Part shown: positions 1 through 9,600 of the stretch, in pieces | Numbering within the stretch: the first letter of the stretch is position 1 | Layout of the letters: each line of letters begins with the position of its first letter | Assembly: GCA_947044405.1 (NCBI GenBank) | Contig: CAMRHE010000054.1 | Span: 2,108,001-2,172,000, forward strand | Direction of reading: 5' to 3' | Length of the DNA stretch: 64,000 bases | From: Leptodactylus fallax | Taxonomy: Eukaryota > Chordata > Amphibia > Anura > Leptodactylidae | Program-made: the position numbers and the translations under genes | Notes under the pieces: generated by a model | What the model saw: only the letters and a program-made list of their open reading frames with translations | Told to the model about the DNA's origin: nothing | Database searches by the model: none

Positions 1-84
1 AAGCAGTTTTCAAACTTTGAAATTGCATGACTTTCATATAGATAGTCATACTATAGTCAGTCGGAAAACAGCATGGAGCCGCTC

Positions 85-410
85 CGGAGCGCAGGAGAGG
101 TTAGTAACATTGGTTTTCATGTTTGTCACCTCCCCTGGGCCTCCAATCATTATACTTTGGGGTCTGAAGAAACCCTACTGTATAATAGCTGTATTTGTTG
201 GGGTCAACCAACAGATGCTCTTGTCACGATCCTGCTGCTTTACTTACCGATCCCCGCTCCTGCTCACGGCCGCCTCCACTTCCCCTTTTTCCCTCCAGGA
301 GGGCAGAAGGGGAAGCGGAGGCAGACGTAAGCAGGAACCGGGATCGATAAGTAAATAGGGCCCATTTACCTGCTGAGGTTACTCCAGCAGGTAGTGGCCT
401 GTTAAAAAAA
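85..410. repeat. Dispersed GC-rich repeat, copy 1
   Basis: This stretch is a diverged copy of sequence at about 61465-61750. Both contain the series 'gtaacattggttttcatgt', a degraded 'actccggggtctga' hairpin region, 'cttaccgat...cccgc', 'cacttcccctt', 'agaaggggaagcgg' and 'aggttactccagcagg'. The first copy ends in an A-run (about 405-421). No protein domain is seen. It is probably part of a non-autonomous repeat, but I cannot assign a class. Confidence 0.6.
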
Positions 411-687
411 AAAAAAAAAAAAGCAGTGGCCCATAGGGCCCCCTAAGGTCACGGGCCATGTGGCAGCCACTACGGCTGCACTTATACTACTGACAGTGGT
501 CTAAAGTGTCAGAACATACAGTACACTCTTCAAATTATTCATCTAGGGGTATAATGGGAAATTTTAGGCTTTTTTGGGGGGGATGGGGTTGGTATTATTG
601 GAATGCCAAATGGAAAAAGGGAAACTCCATTACTGAAAATAAAATATATTTTGGAAAATGAATACCTAGCGGAGGTAAAACTTTTAT
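411..687. other. No gene seen; 3' flank of the piggyBac remnant
   Basis: No coding or RNA feature is supported here. The segment 'attcatctaggggtata' at about 537-553 resembles a motif of the ~330-bp tandem repeats elsewhere in the window (17400-18790). This suggests it is the 3' non-coding part of the adjacent piggyBac remnant. Confidence 0.35.
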
Positions 688-1695
688 TTAATTAATGTCA
701 ACAGAGGGTTGATAAATATAGAAGCATTCTCTGATACAGAGGTCTGTTTTAGAGGGACAGGTCTCACAGTAGTGAGTGGTGTCTTTCCTAAGACCTCTAA
801 CTGAGCAAATTCGAGACCTTTTATGGGGTCTCCTTTTCTTGTCTGTGGGGGGGGGGAAGTACTCCAGGAAAGTGCTGTCCATGTACTATTCTTGAGATCC
901 CAGAAGTACTTCTGTCCTCACCTTCCTGTTTTTCAAAAATAAGTGTTTTTATTATTGTTTCCTGGAAATCCAGGAAAGACTCCCCTGTGGCTGGTTGTTT
1001 TGTACAAAACAAAGGCATTGTAGAGGGCCACTTAGGTGAAAAATATAGCCAATTTTTTGTACCACACCCTAGATTTTCTTAGGGCACTATAGGGCTGCAG
1101 TACCTGATCTGAAAGATCCACCCCTCCCATGAAGTGGTTTTAGTCCTGTATACATACAGGCTTGTTGGTCTGCTCTGTAGTTCCTTGGACTGAGACTGGG
1201 GTGGATCGGTCAGAGTAGAGGCTAGTCAGAACAAGAACATCACGATTGTCCTTATATTTGGCTAGCATTAACTTGTCAGAGCAAACAACCCTGCTTTCCC
1301 CTAGTGCAGTTTATGTTCTATAAAGGACTTGGGGAGACCTTTTTGGTTTTTTCGAATTGTACCACATGCTGAGGGACCTCTGGCAGCAAGCCACGTTAGA
1401 AGGGGGACACTGTTATAGAAATTGTCAATATATAATTGATATTCATGGTCCAGTATGGGGTGAAGCAAATCCTATACTATCCTTCCATTTGTTCCCAGGA
1501 CAGGGGGCAATCTGGTGGCTCAGTTTTGGAATCCTTGCTTTCATATACACGAAAGCGTATTGTGTATCCAGATACACTCTCACAGGCTTTGTACAGCTTA
1601 ACGCCATACCTGGCCCTTTTGTTAGGCAGGTAATGGCAGAAGTGTAATCTGACTTTACCCTTAAAGATGCAGGGTAGTTTGTATGTTAATGCTTG
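688..1695 (-). pseudogene. piggyBac-type transposase, decayed fragment
   Basis: On the minus strand, scattered frames give ordered pieces of a piggyBac (PGBD-like) transposase, the DDD enzyme that cuts and pastes elements at TTAA. From 5' to 3' I read KRARYGVKLYK with GYTIRFRVYE (about 1530-1640), YIDNFYNSVPL with a catalytic Asp (about 1394-1448), ACGTIRKNQKGLPK, KYKDNRDVLVLT, and NHFMGGVDLSDQ with another catalytic-type Asp (about 1105-1140). NAFVLYKT follows, then a Cys-rich C-terminal finger with the CSVRG...HYCETCPSK pattern (about 700-830). The N-terminal half is missing and at least three frameshifts or stops separate the pieces, so it is dead. Its 5' side abuts TTAA-family sequence. 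The family call is firm, since several independent signature motifs occur in the right order. Confidence 0.85.
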
Positions 1696-2575
1696 GCAAC
1701 TTTTTTTCATATTTTCCCTCCCCACCTTCCAAAATTCCTAACTTTTTTTTATTTTTCTGTTGACATTGCTATGTGAGGGCTTATTCTTTGTGTGACGAGT
1801 TGTACTTTCACTTTCATTTTGGGGTGCATATAATGTTTTGATTAGCTTATATTTACGTTTTTTGGGGGTCCATGTGAAATGACACAATTCTACCATAATT
1901 TTTTGCATTTTGTTTTTACGGTGGTCACACAGCATTAAAAATGACATGGCAGCTTTGTCCAGCGGGTCATTATGATTATGGCGAAACCATATTTATATTG
2001 ATTTTTATTAAGTTTTACCGATTTTATAAGTAAAACGCCACTTTTTGAAAATGAACGATTTTCCTGGGGTCACCGTATTCTGATGCCGATAACTTTTTTT
2101 TTACTGTACTGTTGACAGAGATATGCCAGGGTTCTTACTTGTACTTTCCATTGCTACCAATGTTTGGTATGTATGACTTTTTGATCACGTTTTATTGTTA
2201 TTTTTTGGGGGGGAAAGCGAAGTGGCCAAAATATGTTAATTTGCACATTGCAGTATATTCTTTTGCTGGTGTTCACCACATGGGATAAATAACGCTATTT
2301 TTGGATAGTGAGGACTTATACGTGCATGGATACCTAACATGTTTGTTTATTAATTTTTATTTACATTATATATTTTTTAAATATAAAGGTGTTTGTTTTT
2401 TTAACTGTTTATTGCTTGTTTATTTATTAGTCTGTATTGTAAACTGTGTGTTTTTTTGTTTGTTTTTTTTACATGTCCCACAAGGGGACTTGAACCTGGG
2501 ATCTCAGATCCCCAGTGCAATATTCTGCAATACATAGTACCACAGAACATCGATCATTAGTTGCTATAGGAAATA

Positions 2576-4224
2576 CAGTCATATGAAAAAGTTTGGGCAC
2601 CCCTATTAATCTTAATCATTTTTGGTTCTAAATATTTGGGTGTTTGCAACAGCCATTTCAATTTGATATATCTAATAACTGATGGACACAGTAATATTTC
2701 AGGATTGAAATGAGGTTTATTGTACTAACAGAAAATGTGCAATATGCATTAAACCAAAATTTGACTGGTGCAAAAGTATGGGCACCTCAACAGAAAAGTG
2801 ACATTAATATTTAGTAGATCCTCCTTTTGCAAAAATAACAGCCTCTAGTCGCTTCCTGTAGCTTTTAATCAGTCCCTGGATCCTGGATGAAGGTATTTTT
2901 GACCATTCCTCTTTACTAAACAATTCCAGTTCAGTTAAGTTTTATGGTCGCCGAGCATGGACAGCCCGCTTCAAATTATCCCACAGATGTTCAATGATAT
3001 TCAGGTCTGGGGACTGGGATGGCCATTCCAGAACATTGTAATTGTTCCTCTGCATGAATGCCTGAGTAGATTTGGAGCTGTGTTTTGGATCATTGTCTTG
3101 CTGAAATATCCATCCCCGGCATAACTTCAAATTCGTCACTGATTCTTGTACATTATTCTCAAGAATCTGCTGATACTGAGTTGAATCCATGCGACCCTCA
3201 ACTTTAACAAGATTCCCAGTGCCGGCATTGGCCACACAGCCCCAAAGCATGATGGAACCTCCACCAAATTTTACAGTGGGTAGCAAGTGTTTTTCTTGGA
3301 ATGCTGTGTTTTTTGGACGCCATGCATAACGCCTTTTTGTATGACCAAACAACTCAATCTTTGTTTCATCAGTCCACAGGACCTTCTTCCAAAATGAAGC
3401 TGGCTTGTCCAAATGTGCTTTTGCATACCTCAGGCGACTCTGTTTGTGGCGTGCTTTCAGAAACGGCTTCTTTCGCATCACTCTCCCATACAGCTTCTCC
3501 TTGTGCAAAGTGTGCTGTATTGTTGACCGATGCACAGTGACACCATCTGCAGCAAGATGATGCTGCTGCTCTTTGGAGGTGGTCTGTGGATTGTCCTTGA
3601 CTGTTCTCACCATTCTTCTTCTCTGCCTTTCGGATATTTTTCTTGGCCTGCCACTTCTGGGCTTAACAAGAACTGTCCCTGTGGTCTTCCATTTCCTTAC
3701 TATGTTCCTCACAGTGGAAACTGACAGGTTAAATCTCTGAGACAACTTTTTGTATCCTTCCCCTGAACAACTATGTTGAACAATCTTTGTTTTCAGATCA
3801 TTTGAGAGTTGTTTTGAGGAGCCCATGATGCCACTCTTCAGAGGAGATTCAAATAGGAGAACAACTTGCAATTGGCCACCTTAAATACCTTTTCTCATGA
3901 TTGGATACACCTGGCTATGAAGTTCAAAGCTCAGTGAGGTTACAAAACCAATTTTGTGCTTCAGTAAGTCAGTAAAAAGTAGTTAGGAGTATTCAAATCA
4001 ATAAAATGATAAGGGTACCCAAATTTTTGCACCGGTCAAATTTTGGTTTAATGCATATTGCACATTTTCTGTTAGTACAATAAACCTCATTTCAATCCTG
4101 AAATATTACTGTGTCCATCAGTTATTAGATATATCAAATTGAAATGGCTGTTGCAAACACCCAAATATTTAGAACTAAAAATGATTAAGATTAATAGGGA
4201 TGCCCAAACTTTTTCATATGACTG
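2576..4224 (-). mobile_element. Tc1-like transposon, DD34E type, with ~212-bp inverted repeats
   Basis: The element is bounded by CAGTCATATGAAAAAGTTTG and its reverse complement and is flanked by the TA target duplication (2574-2575 and 4225-4226). The inverted repeats run from 2576 to about 2789 and from about 4013 to 4224, far longer than the ~30 bp of simple Tc1 elements. The single transposase frame lies between them on the minus strand. It is inserted in a TTAA-family element. A 98-bp relic of the same family sits at 50787-50884. Confidence 0.93.
2804..3826 (-). pseudogene. Tc1-like transposase (DD34E) with a premature stop
   Basis: This encodes a cut-and-paste transposase of the Tc1/mariner superfamily. 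I start it at the ATG complementary to 3824-3826 (MGSSKQLS), the usual Tc1 start, rather than at an upstream TTG. The N-terminus has paired helix-turn-helix DNA-binding regions (about residues 1-120) with the GRPRK linker near residue 59. The catalytic triad is D153 (WTDET), D244 (QQDND) and E279 (SPDLNIIE), with 34 residues between the last two. The frame is open for 294 codons, then hits TAA at 2942-2944. Beyond it the same frame continues as NLTELELFSKEEWSKIPS...FAKGGSTKY to a natural stop at 2804-2806. The lesion is therefore a single nonsense codon that removes about 45 C-terminal residues. Confidence 0.92.
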
Positions 4225-4374
4225 TATGCATAGGCAGTCAGGAGGCTGTGGCCCAGCCTGCTGGCTGCCATGGCAACCCCTTGGAACCCGCAATCTTATC
4301 ACGTGGGGTCCAATTTTGCCCCCAGACCTCTTGGATGCCGTGATTGCTATTGATCACAGCATCCAGGGGGTTAA

Positions 4375-6055
4375 TCCACCGGAGTATCTTTCAACTCTGG
4401 CGGCTGTTCCTGACTTTAATTCATATAACTTTAATTTATTTATGAATTGTAATGTATTTTTATTAATTGATTATTAATTCTATTTTATTTTTATTAGTTA
4501 ATTAATTATGAATTAATAGATTAGTGGGGTTCACAGTGTCTATTGCCATGGATTAGTCACATATGCTCTGCAGAAGGATGGAGAAGGATTTATGGGGCTG
4601 AAACAGTGACTGCTGGGAACAAAGGTAATGCCAGGGCACTCTAGAGAAAAGGGGAAATAGTGTAGACTCTATATTAGAGTAAATGGAGGATGTAATTACC
4701 GGCAATTGAAAGGGAGGGGTGCAGATCCAGCAGTGTTGGCAGTGGGGTTTTTCACTGTTATGGATTCTAGCACAGTTTTTTTGCTGTTTGGGCACACAGC
4801 ATGAATGGGCACAGAAAATGAATAATGTGACGACAGATGGACCTTGCGATCACAGTATGTGAGGGTCCGGCACAGGAGGCTGCCGATCATAACAGACGAC
4901 CAATCACAGTGATCGCTAACCAGGGACCACTGTGAATGGACTCTGGTCATCTTCCCCTGTTGCAAAGGTGACTGTCAGCTGTTTTCAATGATCAGTTCCC
5001 AGTCCTCTTGTCCCGTTAAAGAAGTTAATCAAGGCTTTGCATTTATCTTGTAGTCTATACTTTGGTTAAATCTTACTTTTCATTTGCATTTTTAATAAAT
5101 GACTATATTTCTGCAACAATGGTTAGGTTTAAAATTAAAATCCCAAAGTCATGCTGTAATTACTGAGCCATTTATAAATGCCAGGCAATTACAAGACTCA
5201 CATTCTAGCGCTACTTGGTAAATTATGCCCTAGGATATTTCAGCCATGACTCTACTGAGGCTATGAGACATGATATAAAAGACTTCCCTTCTTGCAGTCT
5301 GTCCAGAACGTATAATCATACACAACTATAACAAATGCAGAAAGGCCACATTTAAGCTGTAAATCAGTATGAATAATAAGAGTGAGCAAAAATAAGACAG
5401 TCTGAAAATGGATTTTTATTTATAGTAAAATGTGCAAATGTGCAAATCATTATGCCAAACCTCTTACAGCAATATTTCGCATACCAGCTGAACTATAATT
5501 CAAAAATTACAATGTAAAAATCTGCAAATAGTATTGATGTGTTACTATGCTGTAGAGATGAAGCAGGGAGAATGTGCTGATTACACATTTCTTCTTAAGC
5601 AGTCTATTTTCCTTTTCTGCCATACAAATCCTTCCAGCTTCACTCTAACTATAGCAGAGCAGCGCCACCTAGTTGTTTCTCTAACTTCTAGCTCCAACTC
5701 AAGGTTTGATCATACAGAAAGGACACAATCAACAGATATCCTTAAGGAATGCTTTAGTAAACATCACTGTTTCTTCAACAACACACATTTCATTTCTGTT
5801 AAACACATCAGAATTTATAATAACTGCATTATGTGTAATTATCATGTTTTCCTTCACTGAGACATTCAATCTGATGTCTTACTGCATGCTGTTTAATATT
5901 GTATGTTCTAATCAAATATTTATTTGAAATTTTATGTACATAATAGCATTGGTTCATTAGATATATATAATTGATGCCATATTTTAGCTATGGAATGCCA
6001 AAAATAGTTTTAAACAATGGCCTATAATTGTATAGGATTAAGATAGCCTATTATA
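4375..6055. other. No gene seen; AT-rich intergenic or intronic sequence
   Basis: I find no convincing coding frame, repeat boundary or RNA gene. The short open frames here (for example 5534-5860) have no recognisable motifs. The sequence shows ordinary vertebrate AT-rich composition. Confidence 0.5.
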
Positions 6056-7622
6056 CAGTCATGGCCAAAAGTTTTGAGAATGATACAAATATAAATTTTT
6101 ACAAAGTCTACTGCTTCAGTTTTTCTAATGGCAATTTGCATATACTCCAGAATGTTATAAAGAGTGATCAGCTTAACAGCAATTACTTGCAAAGTCAATA
6201 TTTGCCTAGAAAATGAACTTTATCCCCCAAAACACATTTCAACATCATTGCAGCCCTGCCTTAAAAGGACCACCTAACATCGTTTCAGTGATTGCTCCAT
6301 TAACACAGGTGTGAGTGTTGATGAGGACAGGGCTGGAGATCAATCTGTCATGATTAAGTAAGAATGACACCACTGGACACTTTAAAAGGAGGCTGGTGCT
6401 TGCCATCATTGTTTCTCTTCTGTTAACCATGGTTATCTCTAAAGAAACACGTGCAGTCATCATTGCACTGCACAAAAATGGCCTAACTGGGAAGAGTATT
6501 GCAGCTAGAAAGATTGCACCTCAGTCAACAATCTATCGCATCATCAAGAACTTCAAGGAGAGAGGTTCCATTGGTGCCAAAAAGGCTCCAGGGCGCCCAA
6601 GAAAGACCAGCAAGCGGCAGGACTGTCTCTTAAAAGTGTTTCAGCTGCGGGATCGGGCTACTAGCAGTGCAGAGCTTGCTGAGGAATGGCAGCAGGCAGG
6701 TGTGAGTGCATCTGCACGCACTGTGAGGCGGAGACTCTTGGAGCAAGGCCTGGTCTCAAGGAGGGCAGCAAAGAAGCCACTTCTCTCCAGAAAAAACATC
6801 AGGGACAGACTGATATTCTGCAAAAGGTACAGGGAGTGGACTGCTGAGGACTGGGGTAAAGTCATTTTCTCTGATGAATCCCCTTTTCGATTGTTTGGAA
6901 CATCTGGAAAACAGCTTATTCGGAGAAGAAGAGGTGAGCGCTACCACCAGTCTTGTCTCATGCCAACTGTAAAGCATCCTGAAACCATTCATGTGTGGGG
7001 TTGCTTCTCAGCCAAGGGAATCGGCTCTCTCACAGTCTTGCCTAAAAACACAGCCATGAATAAAGAATGGTACCAGAATGTCCTCCAAGAGCAACTTCTC
7101 CCAACCGTCCAAGAGCAGTTTGGCGCTCAACAATGCCTTTTCCAGCATGATGGAGCACCTTGCCATAAAGCAAAGGTGATAACTAAATGGCTCAGGGAAC
7201 AAAACATAGAGATTTTGGGTCCATGGCCTGGAAACTCCCCAGATCTTAATCCCATTGAGAACTTGTGGTCAATCATCAAGAGACGGGTGGACAAACAAAA
7301 ACCAACAAATTCAGACAAAATTAAAGCATTGATTCTGCAAGAATGGACTGCTATCAGTCAGGATTTGGTCCAGAAGTTGATTGAGAGCATGCCAGGGAGA
7401 ATTGCAGAGGTCCTGAAGAAGAAGGGTCAACACTGCAAATATTGACTTGCTGCATTAACTCATTCTAACTGTCAATATAAGCTTCTGTTACTCATAATAT
7501 GAATGCAATTATATTTCTGTATGTGATAAAAACATCTGACAAACACACATAAAAACCAGAGGGCAGCAGATCATGTGAAAATATAATATTTGTGTCATTC
7601 TCAAAACTTTTGGCCATGACTG
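6056..7622 (+). mobile_element. Tc1-like transposon, DD35E type, complete copy
   Basis: The element starts CAGTCATGGCCAAAAGTTTT and ends in its reverse complement, flanked by TA (6054-6055 and 7623-7624). The terminal inverted repeats are about 35-40 bp. The 1567-bp length, short inverted repeats, intact transposase frame and near-identity to the copy at 23216-24787 all indicate recent movement. DD35E Tc1 elements with short inverted repeats have been described in vertebrates as the Traveler family; that assignment is inferred from the catalytic spacing and was not checked by alignment. Confidence 0.95.
6429..7445 (+). CDS. Tc1-like transposase, DD35E, intact reading frame
   Basis: This is a 338-residue DDE transposase that would excise the element and reinsert it at TA sites in the nucleus. 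I chose the ATG at 6429 (MVISKETRAV) because the open frame upstream is reached only through a GTG and lies in the untranslated leader. Residues 1-110 form the bipartite helix-turn-helix region, with a GRPRK linker near residue 55. Catalytic residues are D149 (FSDES), D241 (QHDGAP) and E277 (SPDLNPIE). The spacing between the last two is 35 residues, one more than classical Tc1, because of an added Gly-Pro before the WPGNSPD segment. The frame has no stop or frameshift and ends with KKKGQHCKY just before the right inverted repeat. Whether it is expressed cannot be told from sequence. Confidence 0.93.
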   Translation: MVISKETRAVIIALHKNGLTGKSIAARKIAPQSTIYRIIKNFKERGSIGAKKAPGRPRKTSKRQDCLLKVFQLRDRATSSAELAEEWQQAGVSASARTVRRRLLEQGLVSRRAAKKPLLSRKNIRDRLIFCKRYREWTAEDWGKVIFSDESPFRLFGTSGKQLIRRRRGERYHQSCLMPTVKHPETIHVWGCFSAKGIGSLTVLPKNTAMNKEWYQNVLQEQLLPTVQEQFGAQQCLFQHDGAPCHKAKVITKWLREQNIEILGPWPGNSPDLNPIENLWSIIKRRVDKQKPTNSDKIKALILQEWTAISQDLVQKLIESMPGRIAEVLKKKGQHCKY

Positions 7623-7624
7623 TA

Positions 7625-7846
7625 GGTAAGGAAACATGTTTTAATACATTTAGATTTCAAAGAAATTAAATAAAACTTTAGTACATACACTGACAAGCGT
7701 AGTGAATATCTAAGCTATAGCACAAGCACATTGTTATGTCCAACAATAACCATGGCTGACAATTTACATTTTTTTTTTTTATGATCAACGGTATTTAGGT
7801 ATTACTGACGGCTATCAATTAAGCAAAAAATATTTATTTCCTGCAA

Positions 7847-7891
<45 letters not shown>

Positions 7892-8831
7892 CTTTGTAGA
7901 TTGTATTAAATATTAATTACAGTTTGCCTTCTTGCTGGTTCATTGGCTCAATTTTTAGATATGATTTACATTATCTCTAAAACTTAAACATATAAATTGC
8001 ACAGAGAATGATATTATTTTATAAGTATTTAGTGTATTCAGTATTTAATCTCTTAGAAATGCATGTGAACCCAGTTCAACTTCTAGTCATTTTAGCTTTT
8101 CACAGAAATGTTAGAGAACAAGCATGAATACTTCAGGTCCTGTCTCAGCTTTTCTTTCTAGACTTGACCATTCCAAAAGGCATGATTTATTTCCTTAGAG
8201 TCACTAGCTTGCTACAAGACTTACTGAAATTCACTTCTTCTATACACAGTATATCTTGACATAAGCCTGATTTTCTTTTTTCTGTTACCATCTAAAATTC
8301 ATCATTTCATCAATGATAGTAAGACATTATAATTTCATGGCAGGAAAACCTTGTTAGTTTTAACACTGTCTTTCACGAATGGAATAAAGTTTTTTTTGTT
8401 TTTTTTATTGGAGTTTTATAATATATTCATATTAACATATTAAAGCAACATTGTAACTGATCCAAATAATGTTTGGCAAGCATATGTTTACCTATGTTGA
8501 CAACATTCATTCACTATTCAGCTTCTCACTTTTATAAACAGTAGACAACCTTGACACACATTTCTGGAAACCTTAGCTAAGTTTTTATAGTGCGTTGAGT
8601 TTTTCAGGTTAATTTTACCATACAGTTCCTGGTTAAAGGATGTCTTGTGTAATTTAACAATGACAATCACCATGGCAGCAAATCTATTTTTAAAAATGTT
8701 TTTTTAAAACAAACTAAAAAAATACCTTTATTACTTTAAGAAAATAAAACATAATTACTAAGTTTAAGTCACTACTCTGATTTATTACTGTATGTCCATT
8801 TTTAGGTAGGAAATTTAGGTGATAATTCTCT
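7625..8831. other. No gene seen; AT-rich sequence with a (TA)n tract
   Basis: No coding frame or mobile-element boundary is recognisable. The only clear feature is the TA microsatellite at 7849-7889. Confidence 0.5.
7849..7889. repeat. (TA)n microsatellite
   Basis: About 20 uninterrupted TA units. Confidence 0.97.
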
Positions 8832-8835
8832 TTAA

Positions 8836-9306
8836 CTCCTTCCTACCGCAGCCAATTTCGATTTTCATTTTTTACTCCCTGCTTTTCAAAAATCATAACT
8901 TTTTTACATTTCCATTCACAGAACTGTATGAGGGCTTATTTTTTGCAAGACAAATTGCACTTTGTAATAGTACCAAGTATTATTTCATACGATGTACTAG
9001 GAAGCTGGAAAAAATGCAGACTGAGGTAAAAATAGTGAAAAACTGCTTTGGCACCACTTTTTCGTGGGTTTTGTTTTTATGACATTCACTGTGCATCCAA
9101 AATTACATGTCTCCTATGTTCTGCTAGTTGTTAAGATTATAGCAATACCACATTTATATAGTTTAAATTATGGTTTAACATCTTAAAAAAAAAAAAAAAA
9201 TACAAAAAAGTTTCTTGGAGTCGCAACCTGACAACTTTTTATATTTCCCTAAAAAGGGAATTGTGGAATGTTTGATGTTTTGATCGCTTTTTATTTAAAT
9301 TTTTAA
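8836..9306 (+). mobile_element. TTAA-family element, terminal part
   Basis: TTAA at 8832-8835 is followed by CTCCTTCCTACCG, which matches the reversed right terminus of the complete copy at 49729-50961 (CCCCTTCCTACCG). The 'tgagggcttattttttgcaagacaaattg' and 'gggttttgtttttatgacattcactgtgc' blocks follow as in other copies. The copy is then interrupted at TAA (9304-9306) by a Harbinger-type MITE, and I could not find its far end. Confidence 0.6.
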
Positions 9307-9600
9307 GGCTTAGGCACCACGTAGTGGGCCGCGGCAAAAAACCACTGAGGCCAAAACCACAGCGACAAGGCATCGCGGTTTTTCCCACAGCATTTTTCCC
9401 AGAAAGTCCACAGAGCTTTCCTCTGAGGACTTTCTGTGTCCATTATACCTATAGGGAAACTGCTGGTGTAGGTATAATTGACATGCTGCGATTTCCAAAA
9501 CCGCAACGTGTTGATGGAATTTGCTAAATGGCAAATACAGGTGTTTGGCCATTTTTTTTTTTTATTGCTATGGCATTTACTGTATGGGAAAAATACTTTT

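Larger units (their letters stand above)
1696..4370 (+). mobile_element. TTAA-family non-autonomous element, interrupted by Tc1
   Basis: This AT-rich sequence carries the recurring 'gagggcttattctttg...gacgagttgtacttt' and 'gactttttgatcacg' blocks, then 'aaggggacttgaacctggg', and after the Tc1 insertion 'gctggctgccatggcaacccc'. It ends in '...ccaggggg' followed by TTAA at 4371-4374. The same blocks recur at 8836-9306 and, reversed, in the complete copy at 49729-50961, which is flanked by TTAA on both sides. The left end is missing or fused to the piggyBac remnant. TTAA targets are used by the piggyBac and Kolobok superfamilies; I cannot decide which drives this family. Confidence 0.55.

Noticed and set aside
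1357..1647. 96-codon plus-strand frame
   Set aside because: It is the antisense shadow of the piggyBac remnant, whose motifs are clear on the minus strand.
6396..6428. Upstream extension of the DD35E transposase frame
   Set aside because: It starts at GTG and lies in the leader. The ATG at 6429 gives the usual transposase length.
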